A stretch of 64,000 nucleotides of DNA, taken from positions 513,501 through 577,500 of the forward strand of contig NC_135569.1 of assembly GCF_964340395.1 (NCBI RefSeq). The letters run 5' to 3'. Position numbers and translations under genes: made by a program. Positions 1 to 13,600 of this stretch are shown one piece after another. The first letter of the stretch is position 1. Each line of letters opens with the position of its first letter. The notes under the pieces are model-generated. The model was not told the DNA's origin. It saw only the letters and a list, made by a program, of their open reading frames with translations, and made no database searches. Source of the DNA: Glandiceps talaboti. Taxonomy: Eukaryota; Hemichordata; Enteropneusta; Spengelidae.

Positions 1-624
1 CCAGTTTGTAAGTCAATTTCTCCTTTTAAAAAATTCACAAAAAAGTGAAAGAGATTACATTTTTTCTTTGTCCAACCAGGTTGTAGTGCTGTTACTGCAT
101 ATTCTAAAGTCCATCCAAAAATTTGAAATTTTCACTTAAAAAATGTTGAAGATTCAGAATATTCCAATTTGTTGGGAAAAATATTGTTGAATGAACTTGA
201 AATGTTGTTAATCCTACTGAATGCTGCCAATAATAAAGAATTATTTATCAAGTGTTTACTTTACATCAGAAATGTTGTCCTTTGTTTTCTGAATTCAGAA
301 TTAACTGAATTTAAATTCATCGAAAAGAGTGAAAAATGAATAAACCATGAAAAGTTTGCTTTCCTGCCTGTTGGCATACATATTGTTTATGAGGATTTAA
401 CAAAAGCTTGAATGTATTCAGAAATTTGAAAGCGATATTAAAAAAAACCAAACATGTGAAAACATGTCGTTCCATCCATTAGAGTTTAGAGTTTTATTTT
501 TCGTTCCTCTTTATTGTGTAAAAATAATGAAAAAAAGTGAAATACGAGCTATCAGATGTTAATAAATATTTACCATTGTGTTAACGGCCTGGGAAACAAT
601 CACTATTTTTTATCCACATTTTTT

Positions 625-750
625 TGTAGAATACCCGACCAGTATTACAATTCATACATCCATAGTTGTAGAATACCTGACCGGTTTTACAATTCATACA
701 TCCATAGTTGTAGAATACCTGGCTGGTTTTACAATTCATACATCCATAGT
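625..750. repeat. 42-bp tandem repeat, 3 copies
   Basis: Three copies of a unit beginning TGTAGAATACC, starting at 625, 667 and 709, with a few substitutions. The period of 42 keeps a reading frame open (14-residue repeat), but nothing else suggests coding. Confidence 0.9.
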
Positions 751-1030
751 TTGTTTATGGCCTTGTCAAAGTTGCTGTCTCTTTTACAGTATACTGTTCG
801 TCGTACAAGAAACTAACTAACCAGGGACACTTTTATTGCACGAGATGTTAAAGACCCATAAATGTATTAAAACATGCAAAAGTCAAATCAAGGAGAAGTT
901 GTTGATGAGTAAGAGTTGGTATGATAAGAAATTCATGAATATATGAGAGGTGCGGCAGTCATGTTAAGAGTTAATGTAGAATCGTGTGAGTTGTGTTGAC
1001 ATGATTGTTACCAACTACTTTCTGTTGATT

Positions 1031-1370
1031 TATATTATTATTATTGCTATCATCATCATCATCACCATCTTCACTATCATCATCTTCACCCACCACCACC
1101 ACCGTCGTCGTTGTCGTCGTCATCATCACCATCATATCATCATCACCACCATCATTGTCATAATCACCACCATCTTTGTCATCACCACCATTGCCGCCGT
1201 CGTCGTCATAATCACCACCACCACCACCATCGTTGTTGTCGTCACCATCATTGTCATCATCACCACCATCATCATTGTCATAATCACCACCATCTTTGTC
1301 ATCGCCGCCACCACCACCACCACCATCACCACCATCGTCGTCATAATCATCATCACCACCACCACATACT
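1031..1370. repeat. ATC/ACC trinucleotide-rich low-complexity tract
   Basis: About 340 bp of imperfect ATC, ACC and GTC triplets, ending 60 bp before the acceptor of the first coding exon. It yields spurious His-rich and Val/Thr-rich open frames. It is pyrimidine-biased on the + strand near the splice acceptor. Confidence 0.9.
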
Positions 1371-1430
1371 TTGATAACATATTCAAGTTTATTAACCACC
1401 TGTGTGTCGTCCTCTTTGTTTGATTTCAAG

Positions 1431-1612
1431 GTACTCGTTCAAGTCAGGATGTCACAAGAAGAGGCTGACAACTCCACTCCACCATCTTTGATGAGCAGTC
1501 TTCATGAGAAATCATTTGACAGAACAACATCACAGGGCTCCCAAAGCCAACCACTCAGCCAAGAAACTTTCAATCATCTATGGTCTCAGTTGGGAGATAT
1601 CACAGATAACGG
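1431..1612 (+). CDS. TP63-like: p53-family exon 1 (start codon, transactivation motif)
   Basis: The coding part runs 1449-1612 and ends in phase 2 at a GTAAGT donor. A TTTCAAG acceptor ends at 1430, so 1431-1448 would be 5' UTR; alternatively this exon is fused to more upstream leader. The reading frame carries SQETFNHLW (38-45 region), the hydrophobic FxxLW helix that binds MDM2 and coactivators in this family. The ATG is the only in-frame start upstream of that motif within the exon. Confidence 0.88.
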
Positions 1613-4600
1613 GTAAGTTGAATATTACAAATTTCATGGATTTTAAAAATAATATTTGTAATTTTTGAACTTCATGATGTCACCCTGGGTTAGCAACAAC
1701 ATGTCTAGTTATGTATGGTTTTGTTTAGGCGTTGAACCTGGTGGTAAAAATAAAGTTGAAATCTGGTAAAAATTTATACTGTTCCACGTTAGCTTTGGTA
1801 TAGTTTGGAAGGAATTTTAGTTTAAGCTAGTGTTGTTAATTACATTCTGACTTGAATGTAAACATTTATATTACCAAGTAAAATTTGTTAGAAGAGTTCA
1901 AAAAGATGACATTGTTCTCCACACACAGCTCCAAAAGTGTTTTCAGATTTAGAAGAAAAAAAATGTTTTGCTTTTTACCACTTTTAGGCTTTACAATATT
2001 TTACAGAGATTATGTAGTGGAATGACTAAATAAGTTTGAAAACAACTTTGTGACTCTAGTGGATTGTGTTGGGACGTTTGATATCGGCATAATTCATAAC
2101 AACTGCACAGTGTGCTGACAGGGATGAAACACGTTATGTTAAAGACTGCGTAGTGATGATACAGCAAAAATGTCACATATCATACATTCAGCTAAACAAT
2201 TAAGACTTTATTAGTATGCATATTTATGCAAATACAAGACATGATGACGATGAGTTTAGAGCAAGCACATACATGAAGATAGACAGCTAGCTAGCATACA
2301 TACATTTGTGACGAGACAGACTTGACAAGCAGAGACAAATGTCTGACAGGTAAAACCAAGCGGTGTCAGGGAATGTAGGTTTAGTTGATCAGTGTAGCAG
2401 TGATTTGTACAAGTGTGTACATAGTCTGAAAGGGAAATGCTAAACAAACATGTCATATCTGTTCTGATGTTATGTTTATTGATGTTTGATTTGTTGAATG
2501 TACTATACACACATAACTGATTTTGTATCACTTTGATAAACTTTTTTTCTATGTGTATAGGTTTATTCATATTTCTGTGTCAGCTTTGCTTGTCTATCAG
2601 CACTAACATTTTTTTTATCGTCTGTGTCCTGTTGTCTTTTTTCCTTCGATATTCTTCACAAGGGTACTTATCGCAAATGTAAATCGTTCCATTAGATCAG
2701 AAATGTACTTTGTTTCAAATGAATTTAGAAACAAAATGATGAAAATTTTGTTTGCGTTTTTTTCTTGCGTTTGAGGAAAGTATAACAAAACTAGAGAGTG
2801 TTTATATATAGTGTTATTGATATTTTTTGAGAAAATGTGGCTTAGAAGCATATTTTCACATTTGCTAGTTTGGCACAGTTTTCGTTCATTTTGAATTTTT
2901 GTGTGAGAGAAAATACAACATAGAAATTTTTAAGTATTTGATGGTATGTACCGTAGTCTTGTTTTCATTTCACAGCATTCTCATGTCTTTCCTGAAACAT
3001 CTTTGGTACAATTTTACTTGTTTAGGTTGCAATAAATTTTGTGAATTTTTTCGAAAATATAACATAAAACAAAAGGCAGATATCAAATTGGTCTGGTCTT
3101 TATTGTACAAAAATAACTTTGTGCTTTTTGTGAGCTATTTCTGGTTCAATTTACTTCAATTTTTGATTATTTTGTGAATTTTTTTTTATATGTCCTTTGG
3201 TATTCACAATGTCGTTAGCCATCATCACCAAAATTAGTCCAAAATGACCAACTATGCATTGAGGAAAATTCAACATTTCTATAGAGAAAACAAGTTTTGA
3301 CAAGTCCAGAACTGAATAATACTTTCCCCCTTTTCAATATTAGTGTATTTTGAAGGCTTTTAATTCATAAAAGTTGTTTGTGTGAAAAGTTAATTGAATT
3401 TTCAGAATGAAAAAAAACCCCACAAAACAATGTCCGTCAAAGAGTGGCTTTTTATTGATAGATTTGTTGGAATGATATAGTGTAGCGGTTTAGAAAGAAA
3501 GGCTTTCAATCTGCAAAAGATGGCATTTACACAGCTTAAAATGTAAACTGGAGTTTGTTTTTTTGTTTTTGCACTGGCGGTTAACTTGAAGTTTAAATAA
3601 TTGAGACAGATGTAGCCTATATTGGTTCGTGTTTTGGTTTTGCCTAGAAAGTATATGTTGAACATCTGGTTCTGGGTTTTATATTTATTTTGTGAAATAA
3701 GCTAGAAATCAATCAATTGATCAAAGAATTTTGTATAGCATCAAACTATGAAAAAATTCTACATTGCCAAACAGGAAGAATAGTAGATTAATGTAAAAGT
3801 GAGGTGTGTCTTGATGTCCTTATTTGACCAAAAAAAGTTAAAGTTTATAAAATTCAAACACCCTTTCTTTGTAACCCTTTTCTTTTTTCTATATCTTTTT
3901 CCACTTTCTATCACCTTATTAAAAATGGAATGTTAAATTGTTCAAAATGAGCATACATTCCTAAAAATCTACAACTGAGCATACATTGCAAAATTCAAAA
4001 AAAAAGAAAAGAAAAGAAAATTGAACTGAATAATGATTCTGGAGTTCTAAAACTTGTGTTTGTTTATTTTCTTGTGTTTAAAGTTATTTTCCCAGAGATT
4101 ACCTTCAGAGACGTGGGTAAGTATTAATACTAACTCTAAACTTGCACTTTTTAGATAAAAATGGATGGTTTTGGTGTGCTCTCAAATATCTCCTTAGAAT
4201 GACAACTTAAATGTTGTTCTCAATCTCTGTGCCTCTAAAAATCACCACTGCTTTGCCTGCTAGTTGGGAATAAAGGGTTACTCTCAGAGTCACCAATGCT
4301 TGCCTGACCGCTGTAAGTTTTTTGTGCTTTATATTTTTCAGAAATCTAACACAAATAGCCACCCAGCCACTTGATTTTAGTTTTTCTGAGCCACAAACTG
4401 ACCCCGGAGAACTGCACGAGAATCGTATTGAGATGGAGTTACAGCACTACCAAATTGGTCCAGAAGGGGCGGTAGGTTTCCTATGATTTTAAAATCTGTC
4501 ATTTCTGTAAAAAAAAGTTTCATTGTCCGTATTTACATATCATTCAGCCTATGTTTACAAAGTTATGAAAATGATTTTGAAAAAAGTTCTTATCCTGAAT

Positions 4601-7600
4601 GATTCAATTAAAATTGTTCAGAAGGAAAATGTAGCTCGTATGATGTGATGCATCCAGTACAAATGTTGTTGACAAAAGTAGTCAACATTTTTATTTTGCC
4701 CTAAATTTTTGACAGGACTCACTTGGTTTTTCACCAGACATGTTAAAGACAATTTTGTTTTGTTGTTGGTATGAAAATTTAGTTGTAGAATCAAGATTTT
4801 TATACATTATTAATTATTTTAAAGGGAAAAGAGTGTATGTTGAAGTGAGAAAGAGTAATGAATTGACCTGACAAGGAACTTGGCATATTTACTTTCGTGT
4901 AACAGTATGTTTTATGTTTCTTCTGTCAATATAATGTCTGTGTTCTTTGACAGTTTTAGACTATATTTCAAATAAAGATATTTCTGTTTGTTGTGTTGTG
5001 TTGTTGTGTTTGTGATTTTGTTCATGTTCTGTCTAATGTTCTATGTAGTGAGTGACATTTGAACTTCGCCCTTTGAACTCTGGTGCCATTCTGGATAGAA
5101 TTCATAGGTTTTATAATATTGTACATGTATAACTGTGAGACATGTGTATTGAAATGTACATGCAACCTACAGAAGCTGTACAATTGGTTAGGGTGTCAGT
5201 AGGCATGTGATGTCCATGTGATGTGAATGGGCCAATAGGAGAGAAGTAAAGTCGATTGCATACTGAAAATTAGAGAGTACAACATATTGAGAGTTAATGT
5301 GAGGGCTGTTAATGAGTGACATCGAGAAGGAATGTGGTTGGTAAAATATTTAGCATGTGATGTACATGTGACATGAATGGTCCAATAAGATACTGATAAG
5401 TTTGGAAACCTCTGTATGTACAGTTTCACTATGTGTTCACAGAAAATCTTGTCAGGACAGATTTCTCTGTCGAACTTTGCATTTCTTTAGAGTTGGCATT
5501 GAAAGGTAAAATGGTACAGGAGGAGATGATAATAATAGGTTATTTGTTGACCATTGACACCTTTTAGTTGAAGGAGTGAATGTAATGTGGTGATTGCTTG
5601 AAGCAATTACAACAATTTGTAGTCTGCCAAAAGAAAGGGCTGTCACATTAGTTCATTTTATTTATGGACTTCCATTTTCAAGTGGTCCCTTGTCTGTCTG
5701 AAGTCAAAGGTCACAAAAGTTTATTGTGTTCCAATAATTGAGAGTGGAGTTTTTAGTGAGGTGTTGTTTTTTTTTAACCAAAGTTTCCAACGTATGATAC
5801 TGAATGATGATACTGAATCACAGATAATTGAGAGTAATGTTTTTAGGTGGAATTTTGTCGTCTGAACCAAAGTGCTTCACCGAGTATGTTGCCTAGTTAC
5901 AGATTACAGAAGTTATTCTGATCAGCAACCTATTTTGTGAGATTTGCCGCAACCAATAAAAGCCATGTTTAACAGATTTGACATGTCTTCATGACAAATT
6001 CCCAATAATGAGTTGTGTAGATTTTGAGGAAATATTGTTGATATCACCATATTTCAATAGTTGTACATTTGAGGGTAATTTCGTTCCAAGAGAATGCAAC
6101 CTCCTATCCTACCATGTCCAGACTTGTAACAATTGCACTATTGGTCTAGTGTAACTACAACAACAGAAGTTTATTGACATCACACACTTTTAGTTTAACT
6201 AGTCTTCAAAGAAAACAACCTTGGTGATCTGATACTTGAGAATTGTTTTCATATTTCTTTTCAACTCTTCAAAGTTGTCTGCATTCGGATCAATTGTACA
6301 TTCTCTTTGTTTATACTAACTGAATAGATTCCAGGTAGAGCAAATGGCTGACACTACTTTTTTCTCAAGCGACATGTGGTTGCAGGCTGTACTCTGTGTG
6401 CTCGTCCACAGACTCACAGACTTGTCTTGGTGTTATTATCTCAAGAAGCTCTCTAGTCCAGAGGATGGTTGTCAACTATTTTGTTGTTAGCTTGTCAAAC
6501 ACATATTTTACCAGAATATTATTTGATGGTCCCAAAACTGGAAAAAATTCTTGAGAATACGTTGAAAGATTCCTCCATATACAGTAGTTACTAGCTCTCC
6601 AATACATATCTCTTCTTTTCTGTGGTAATGTTTCAGAATATTCATTTGTAATATTCAGTAATCTGTCTGTGTTTGTTAGTCTCCACAAATTTAACCAAAA
6701 TCGACTGAACAATTTTGGTGGATATTGAAGTGGTTCTCCATTTCTCTTAGTTTGTCAGCATATTCCAAGTCTCTGTGTTGTGTCAGTGTCTTCAATGTAC
6801 ACTGCTGTATCTCCACAAATTTGGGTGATGTCCAAGTTGTACTTCACTACTTGGTAGTTTGTTGGTAGACCGTATATCTCAAGTCTCTTAAATCTGATTG
6901 TCTGTCTGTCACTTGTCCTGAATTGCTGAAAAAATGTGTCTGACGATGTTACTTGGCATACTTGTAGACTGCTGATTTCTTTGTGTTTAAGTATGTGTGT
7001 GTATTGTCGTACGAAATTGCAGAAAAATGTCTGATGGTATTGAATGGGTCATTCCTTATTTGGCATATTTTTAGTCTTCCAACCTCCTAGTGTCTGTGCA
7101 AAGTATGTGTGTATTGTGGTACTCACAATGAACCATGTGATTTACACAATAGGTATTAACTGGACTCCTCAACTACCTGCATTGTTTGCATTGTGCTCCT
7201 GACACAGATTTGAGCGGGAAATTCAGAAACTCAACTTGGCTACAGTGTCAAATTATATACTGGTAAAATTTTGTCTAAAAAATTACCAAGAAACACAGTA
7301 GAAAATAATTTTGGTGAAATAACCATTTTCAATGATACAAAAATTCAGTATCTCTAGAAATTAGATTAATTTATAAACTAGTTTATAAACTGAAATTTGA
7401 CTGTAGCTGAAGTAGAATTTGGTAAAGTTTGTAGATTTATAAATTATATGATGTGAAAAATTTATGGTTTGAATTTTTTTTTGTGGAGGAATTTTGATTG
7501 TACAGTCTTTCATTTTTGTTGTAAGTTAGTAAAATGATAACATTTGGTTTAGGTCAGGTCATACACATTTCTGTGTAGCACCTGTGTTGTATTTGTTTTA

Positions 7601-10600
7601 TTTTCAAAATGTCAACAAGGTGAACTCTAGAATACCTGCGTTGGTGTTGCTTGAAAAAATTGAACAAACAAAAATATCATTGTTGGTGAGCTGTAATTTG
7701 GAAAATATTCAATCAGTTTTTGACTAAGGATATTTGGTATGAAAATAAAAGGTAAAACGTTTCTGTAGGCTTGGGTATTTTGTTGGTGGTTTATTTGTCT
7801 TTCATGGAGTATTGTTGTCAACGTAAGATTGAATATAATTATCCTGTGTGATAGGGTATGTAGATTAGGGGAGGACGAAGTCAGACAAGTTCAAACATGT
7901 CTTCACACTGTACTGCTGCACCCCTAGGGATCAAACCATTCTTGAAAGGGGAGTTGTACATGTTGAGGGACTCATTTAAAGTTATATTGGTGAAATTGAA
8001 TGTATACCTCAATATTTATTGGAAAAGGGGAATTTGTATTTGTTGTGGACCATTTGTGAATAGTACACTGCGTATTGTTGGCTTGAATAAACAAGATTTG
8101 GGTCTATTATCCCATTGACCATGCCTATTGTATTCCTGTACACCCCTCCACAAAGGACAGGGTTTCTGAATGGTTGAGTCCAACATGAAAGTTTCTCAAC
8201 TGTCGTCGTCCAGCAAAGTTTTCACACATGAGTTTTTGTCAATTCCCGCCATCTCTCCCATCCCAAGAATAGAACAGTTAGCTTAAAAGCAAATCGAACA
8301 GCTCTAAAACATGAAACAACATGTCCCCTTTGCTTTCTTAGCAAATGAGTGACCAGTGTCTAACCTCTCTCTAAACATTTCAGTCAGTGCCACCGTAGTA
8401 CATATTACTAGCCATCACAGTGTGTGAAATATTCTGTACCGTCCCATGGATATTTTGGACTACCATATTTTATGATCTATCCACCATTTTGTCTCCAGTG
8501 GATCGACACAGTTTAGGTCACTACACCCCTGGATTCAGGAATACTTTGCCAGCTTCTGACTTTTGTGTTTTCCTCCCAGAGTGACAACATATCTTGATAG
8601 TTTTAGTAACAAGTCATACAAAAGCAACAATTTTTGTTTAGTGAGCGTGCAAAAACCACCATAACTTGGCTTAGACAGTTTGGAGGTTACTGTGCATCCG
8701 TATTAGCTACGGATATTTGACTGGATAAGTGATTTGATTTACATTAAGTGCCAATGGCAGGAAGATATGAGCCATGCAGGCGAGGGAAGTTTGTGGCCAG
8801 GTTCACAGGTGACATGGTAAATAACAGTTTTGATTTTTATCCCTTGTAGATTTATGCATGTGTTTGTGAAATAGGATGTTTATTTTTCATTTGTTGAATT
8901 TCATTTTATGGTTTTCTTATAGATTTTGACAATAATTTTTGACAGACAACGGTTCATTTTGTTACAAGTTTACATGGTATTAGGTGGCTGGTATTGTTGT
9001 ATGTTGTATTGGCCTCCGTACATCCGTATTTTGCATACCGTGTGACAGGAAGAAGCGTTTCGTGAAGTCCTTTTCGCGCTTTTGGCATGCAGCCAATAGT
9101 AGCTCCCTTTTGTGTCAATTGTATGAAGTGTGGTCCGTAGATCAATCAGGGTCTCTACGATTGCAGCATTTTCAACTGGAATTACGGAGTGTTTTTTGCA
9201 ACTGAGAGGGGAGAGGGACGACGGGAAGACCTCGGAATGGTTAGCTAGGAATGGAGACGGAATGTTACGCATAAGTTCAGTCAGTATTTGTTTCTTGTTT
9301 TGGGCAATCAACAATTAGAGAGTTTTGGATACTCTGTGTGGTTACTAACAACACAACACAACTGTATTGTAGAATTGTCATTCCTTCATATTGCAGCTAT
9401 TTTGCCTTTCATTTTGTAGCATGACTTGATTATACATATGCATATTTGACAACATAGGAAACTGAGTTTATCACAAACTACTTGTCAAACAAAAAATGTT
9501 GGTAGTTGAGAAATCAATCGATGAGGTTATTGTGATCAAATCTATTCTTTGACCCCAAGGCATGTTACAATGTACATATCTGTTTTGAAGATCGTACACA
9601 CCAAAAACAACCCAAATACTTCAACTTGTATCAAAATTATCACTACTTCATTTATAAAGGATTCAAAAACTTTCAACTTGTCTATCAGATTGAATTATTG
9701 TGCTTGGATTTTGGACACCATGTGAGAAGTATGACATGGTGTCGGCCATTTTGGGTATTTTGATATGGGTCCCAACTACACAGTGTCATTGCACACCCAG
9801 GTATGGTTATTATTTTAGGGTATTTAGCACCTTTTTCTAACTAAACAGTATCACTATAAATTACCTCTAACTTTTCGCTGATATTGACATTTACGATAAT
9901 TTTAGTCGTAATTTTTGGTTGTCAGTTTGAGAGATTTGGAGAATTTCTTTCAAGAAATCAAATTTCTGACCATTTTAAATAACAACAACAAAACATGTGT
10001 TTCAAAGGAAAATAGAATTTATTTTTTACCTACCCTGAGTTTGTTACCCTTAAAGGCAAGTTTGTTGATCTTTTTAGATTTGAGAGGTTCTAGCATAAAT
10101 GTCCATGTTTCTAAAGTTCACTTTGTCGTACAAACAAACATCATTCTGATGTACTTGTCTTTCATTTCTAAACTTTTGTGTTGAAACTTGTTTTGATTTT
10201 GTGGAAATTTGATCAATGATATTCCAATTTTGTATATGGTTATGTAATATTTAGTAATATTTAGAGTTTTGTTTGGGAAAATTTACCGGTAATTGTTTTT
10301 TTTTTCGTCCCCGATAAGCTGTAATGATTTTAGTGGCCTTGTTTGAGTCATGAGTGTTTGGCACCTGTCCAAGGTGTGCAAAATGACTGCATGATTCTAT
10401 ACCACCTATTCAACCCATTCCTCATCTCATGTATGGTTTGACCCCACTCTTTCTGTTGTGGATCACCTTATAAGCTGAAGGAAATAGGGGACGAGGGATA
10501 TGGATGTGAGCAAGATTTGTAAACTATTGTGGCAGTTATGATTTGCTCGATATATTGTGACTTCTTGATGATTTAGAACGAGATGTGTGGACGTCAACAT

Positions 10601-13600
10601 AGTTGTGTATTTGAGAATTGTTTTTGACATGTTCGTCAAGTCATTGTATGTTCTTCAACTTCAAGTCATTCTGAATGCAAAGACTTGATAGTTGTGACTT
10701 CCAATGCATAGGAAAATTTACTTTTGAAAAATTGATTTTATGTAATTTTGTTCAGGAATCTTAGTACCGGTAAGGTCAGTTTGTCTTCCTAGCCTTGGGT
10801 ATATTTATAAATATATTTTGTTTTGTTTTTTTGATTCCATGTAATACACAAAACAGAGGATGTTCAAGGTCTGTCAGAGGTCAAAAAAATAATGTTTTGA
10901 CGTGATTCTTAGTATTGACTGTTTTGTCACTTGGAATTGTCATTTCCTGTAATTTATAGTAATCCATGTTGAGTCTGGAGTCTTTAGTCAGTGCTGAGTA
11001 TTATAATGCTTTTAGAAATACTAAAATTCATTATGACAATCTATATGGCCCCTGATCTGGACTTTGTGAACCAGTTGTACAGAGGAAGGGCCATGACTTT
11101 AGGAGGGCCAATAAACTGTACTACCTTGGTTCACAATGTTTTTATTATATATCGTATGTAGTGGCACAGGAACATTATTTGAATCTCATAAATCACATCC
11201 GTTGGTCAGAATGAGAAAAGAATTAGAATTCTTGTGAATCACCACAGACAAAGGTATAGAGGACACTGTATTATGGTATTTCACAAGAAATTGCTGTAAG
11301 TTGGTTGTTGGCACAGCAAATTGTCTTTAGTACAAGACACACTGGTTATCACATAACGAGGGATAGGGAACACTGAATGAGTGTTACAAGAAAGTGGTGT
11401 GTGTTAAAGGCATATCTTACTGACTTGGAAAAGTTTCGAAACTTGACTTAGATTTTGTGTTTCTTTCTTCAGATCACCAGTCTTGCACCAGTGACGTCAA
11501 CAAACAACGTATATTCTTCACCGGACAGTGCCATGCCAAGCAGTGCACCGAGTGACTACAGTACTGACCATGGGGTAACACCCCCTCCCTACACACCCCC
11601 TCCCAACATGATGACTAGCCCCTCACCAACAGTACCATCAAGGTAAGTACAGAACACATAGTGAATAACAACCAGTGAAGATAAAATGTTCTGGGTGAAA
11701 TAAAGTTACTCTTGGCTGACATTTCAAGATTAGTCCTTCCTGATGCTTCAGAAACTTTGTGTGGAAAAGGAATGGTTTTTAGATGACAATATGATACCTA
11801 ACGCAGGGAGTAAATTTCTAAGGTCTGTGCTGTCGTGGAAAAAATATTTGAAAAGTTCTGGAAAATTGAAAGTGTTCCTTGACATTGAAAATAAAGTTTA
11901 TATAATGATCAGTTGTAACATAAGAAATCACTTTGTCTGAAATGGAAGTTTGTTGCTAGGAAACAAAGTAACCCCGATAAAGTTGTCAAGAAACAGGTCT
12001 TGAAATTTGATAAAAAACTAGACAAAATTCAGAGTACATGTATGTCAACATATATAATTAATGTGATGACAAAATTAGTGTCACTGTCATTTTTTGCTTG
12101 TAATAATAGTTTATAGTTCTGCCATTAGCTAAAAGTGAAAGTGTATTTGTTCACAAAGTTTTAGTTTTAAAGAGCGCATCAATTTGACAATATCGAAGAT
12201 AGTTGGATTTATAGTTTAGCAACTTGTCGGTTGATTGGTTTAGTGTCAATACAACTATTGTAAGTAACAAGAGTTAGGATTGGCTAATGTCATGAGTGAT
12301 TAATCAAGCGTCTACACCCCCTACTTATCAAACCCTTCATGTGTTTCTGCCATGTGAGAGGTCATAATATTTATGGGATGTTTTGATGGGAGGGGTGTCA
12401 GAAATTTTGGCAGAACCTCAATGAAGAGAAACAAAGAAATAATGACTAGCTGGATGTGATGTAAACGACAACGATGTGGTGCACAAACTACAAATAATTT
12501 AGTCTAATGTTAAAAGTTGTAGTTGCTGAACATTATTTTGCCATAGATATGACCTTTGACATAAGATTACGACCTTTGACATCAGAATTTGTGTGATTTA
12601 TATGAGATTGCCACCACCACCATTAATGTTCTAGATGCCAACAAAAATGACATTTGTAGCTAACTAAAATAAGTACTTCTTTTCTTTGTACGTTTTAATT
12701 AAATCGCAGTATAGATAATATTATATAACAAAATATCTAGATACAATGAAATAAATCGAACAGAGGAACAATCCAGATGATGAGTCCAAACATGTCTATA
12801 ATTTTTTGTTCAGATATGAATTATAAATATGTTAGAATTTGCTGATGTCATTAAATCTCTGTCTATTGTCATATCATCCATTGTCTTGTGGATTAAAAAG
12901 ATTTCTTGAGAAGGACAATGATACTGACTCACATTACAAATTACAATATCAGTTTGTTAACACTTTGTCAAGGTTTTAGTTTCCTTTTGTTGTAGAAGGG
13001 AGGGGGGAGTGGGGATGAGATGGGATGGGGTGAGATGGGAGGGGGGATGAGATGGGGATGGGATGGGATGGACATTTGGATGAACATACCATATTCCTGT
13101 ATTTGTATTTGACTTAATTTACAATTTTCACTGAAAAAAATTCTTACAAATTTTGCTTGGGGTGATTTTTACAGTGCAGAGAAGATATGTTGTAAATTGT
13201 TGAAAATTTATAATTTGTCCAATTTTTAGTCTTCTATTGTCAGTGGGAATGATAGTAGGAGCTTCCTATTCCTGTATTTTGGCTTAAAATCATGGATGTA
13301 CACTTTTTTGTCATCAGTTTGTCCCCAGGAGGCAGCAATTACATTGCCAGTGTTTTGTTGTACACGATATTATACAATTTCCCCCAGAAAGTGCCATCAA
13401 TTTGTCCTGAGATTGGCAACTGTCATGTTACTGAGATGTAGACATAAAAAAAAAAGTAACTTAGTTGAGTATCAATGAATATTTTGAAGTTTCAGCCTGG
13501 TTATTGCTCAGATTATAGTAAATTTTTCATAAAGTTTATGAAAACATTTTGTAAATAATCATTAATTCATAACTTAAAAATCTGCAAATGCTCCCCCCCC

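Larger units (their letters stand above)
1..1430. other. upstream region or first intron of the p53-family gene
   Basis: No coding exon was recognised. The stretch holds a 42-bp triplicate (625-750) and a long ATC/ACC low-complexity tract directly before the first acceptor. Whether it is promoter or intron cannot be told, since no 5' non-coding exon is visible. Confidence 0.5.

Noticed and set aside
1111-1374. His-rich and Val/Thr-rich open frames on both strands
   Set aside because: Produced by the ATC/ACC low-complexity tract; no splice context or homology.
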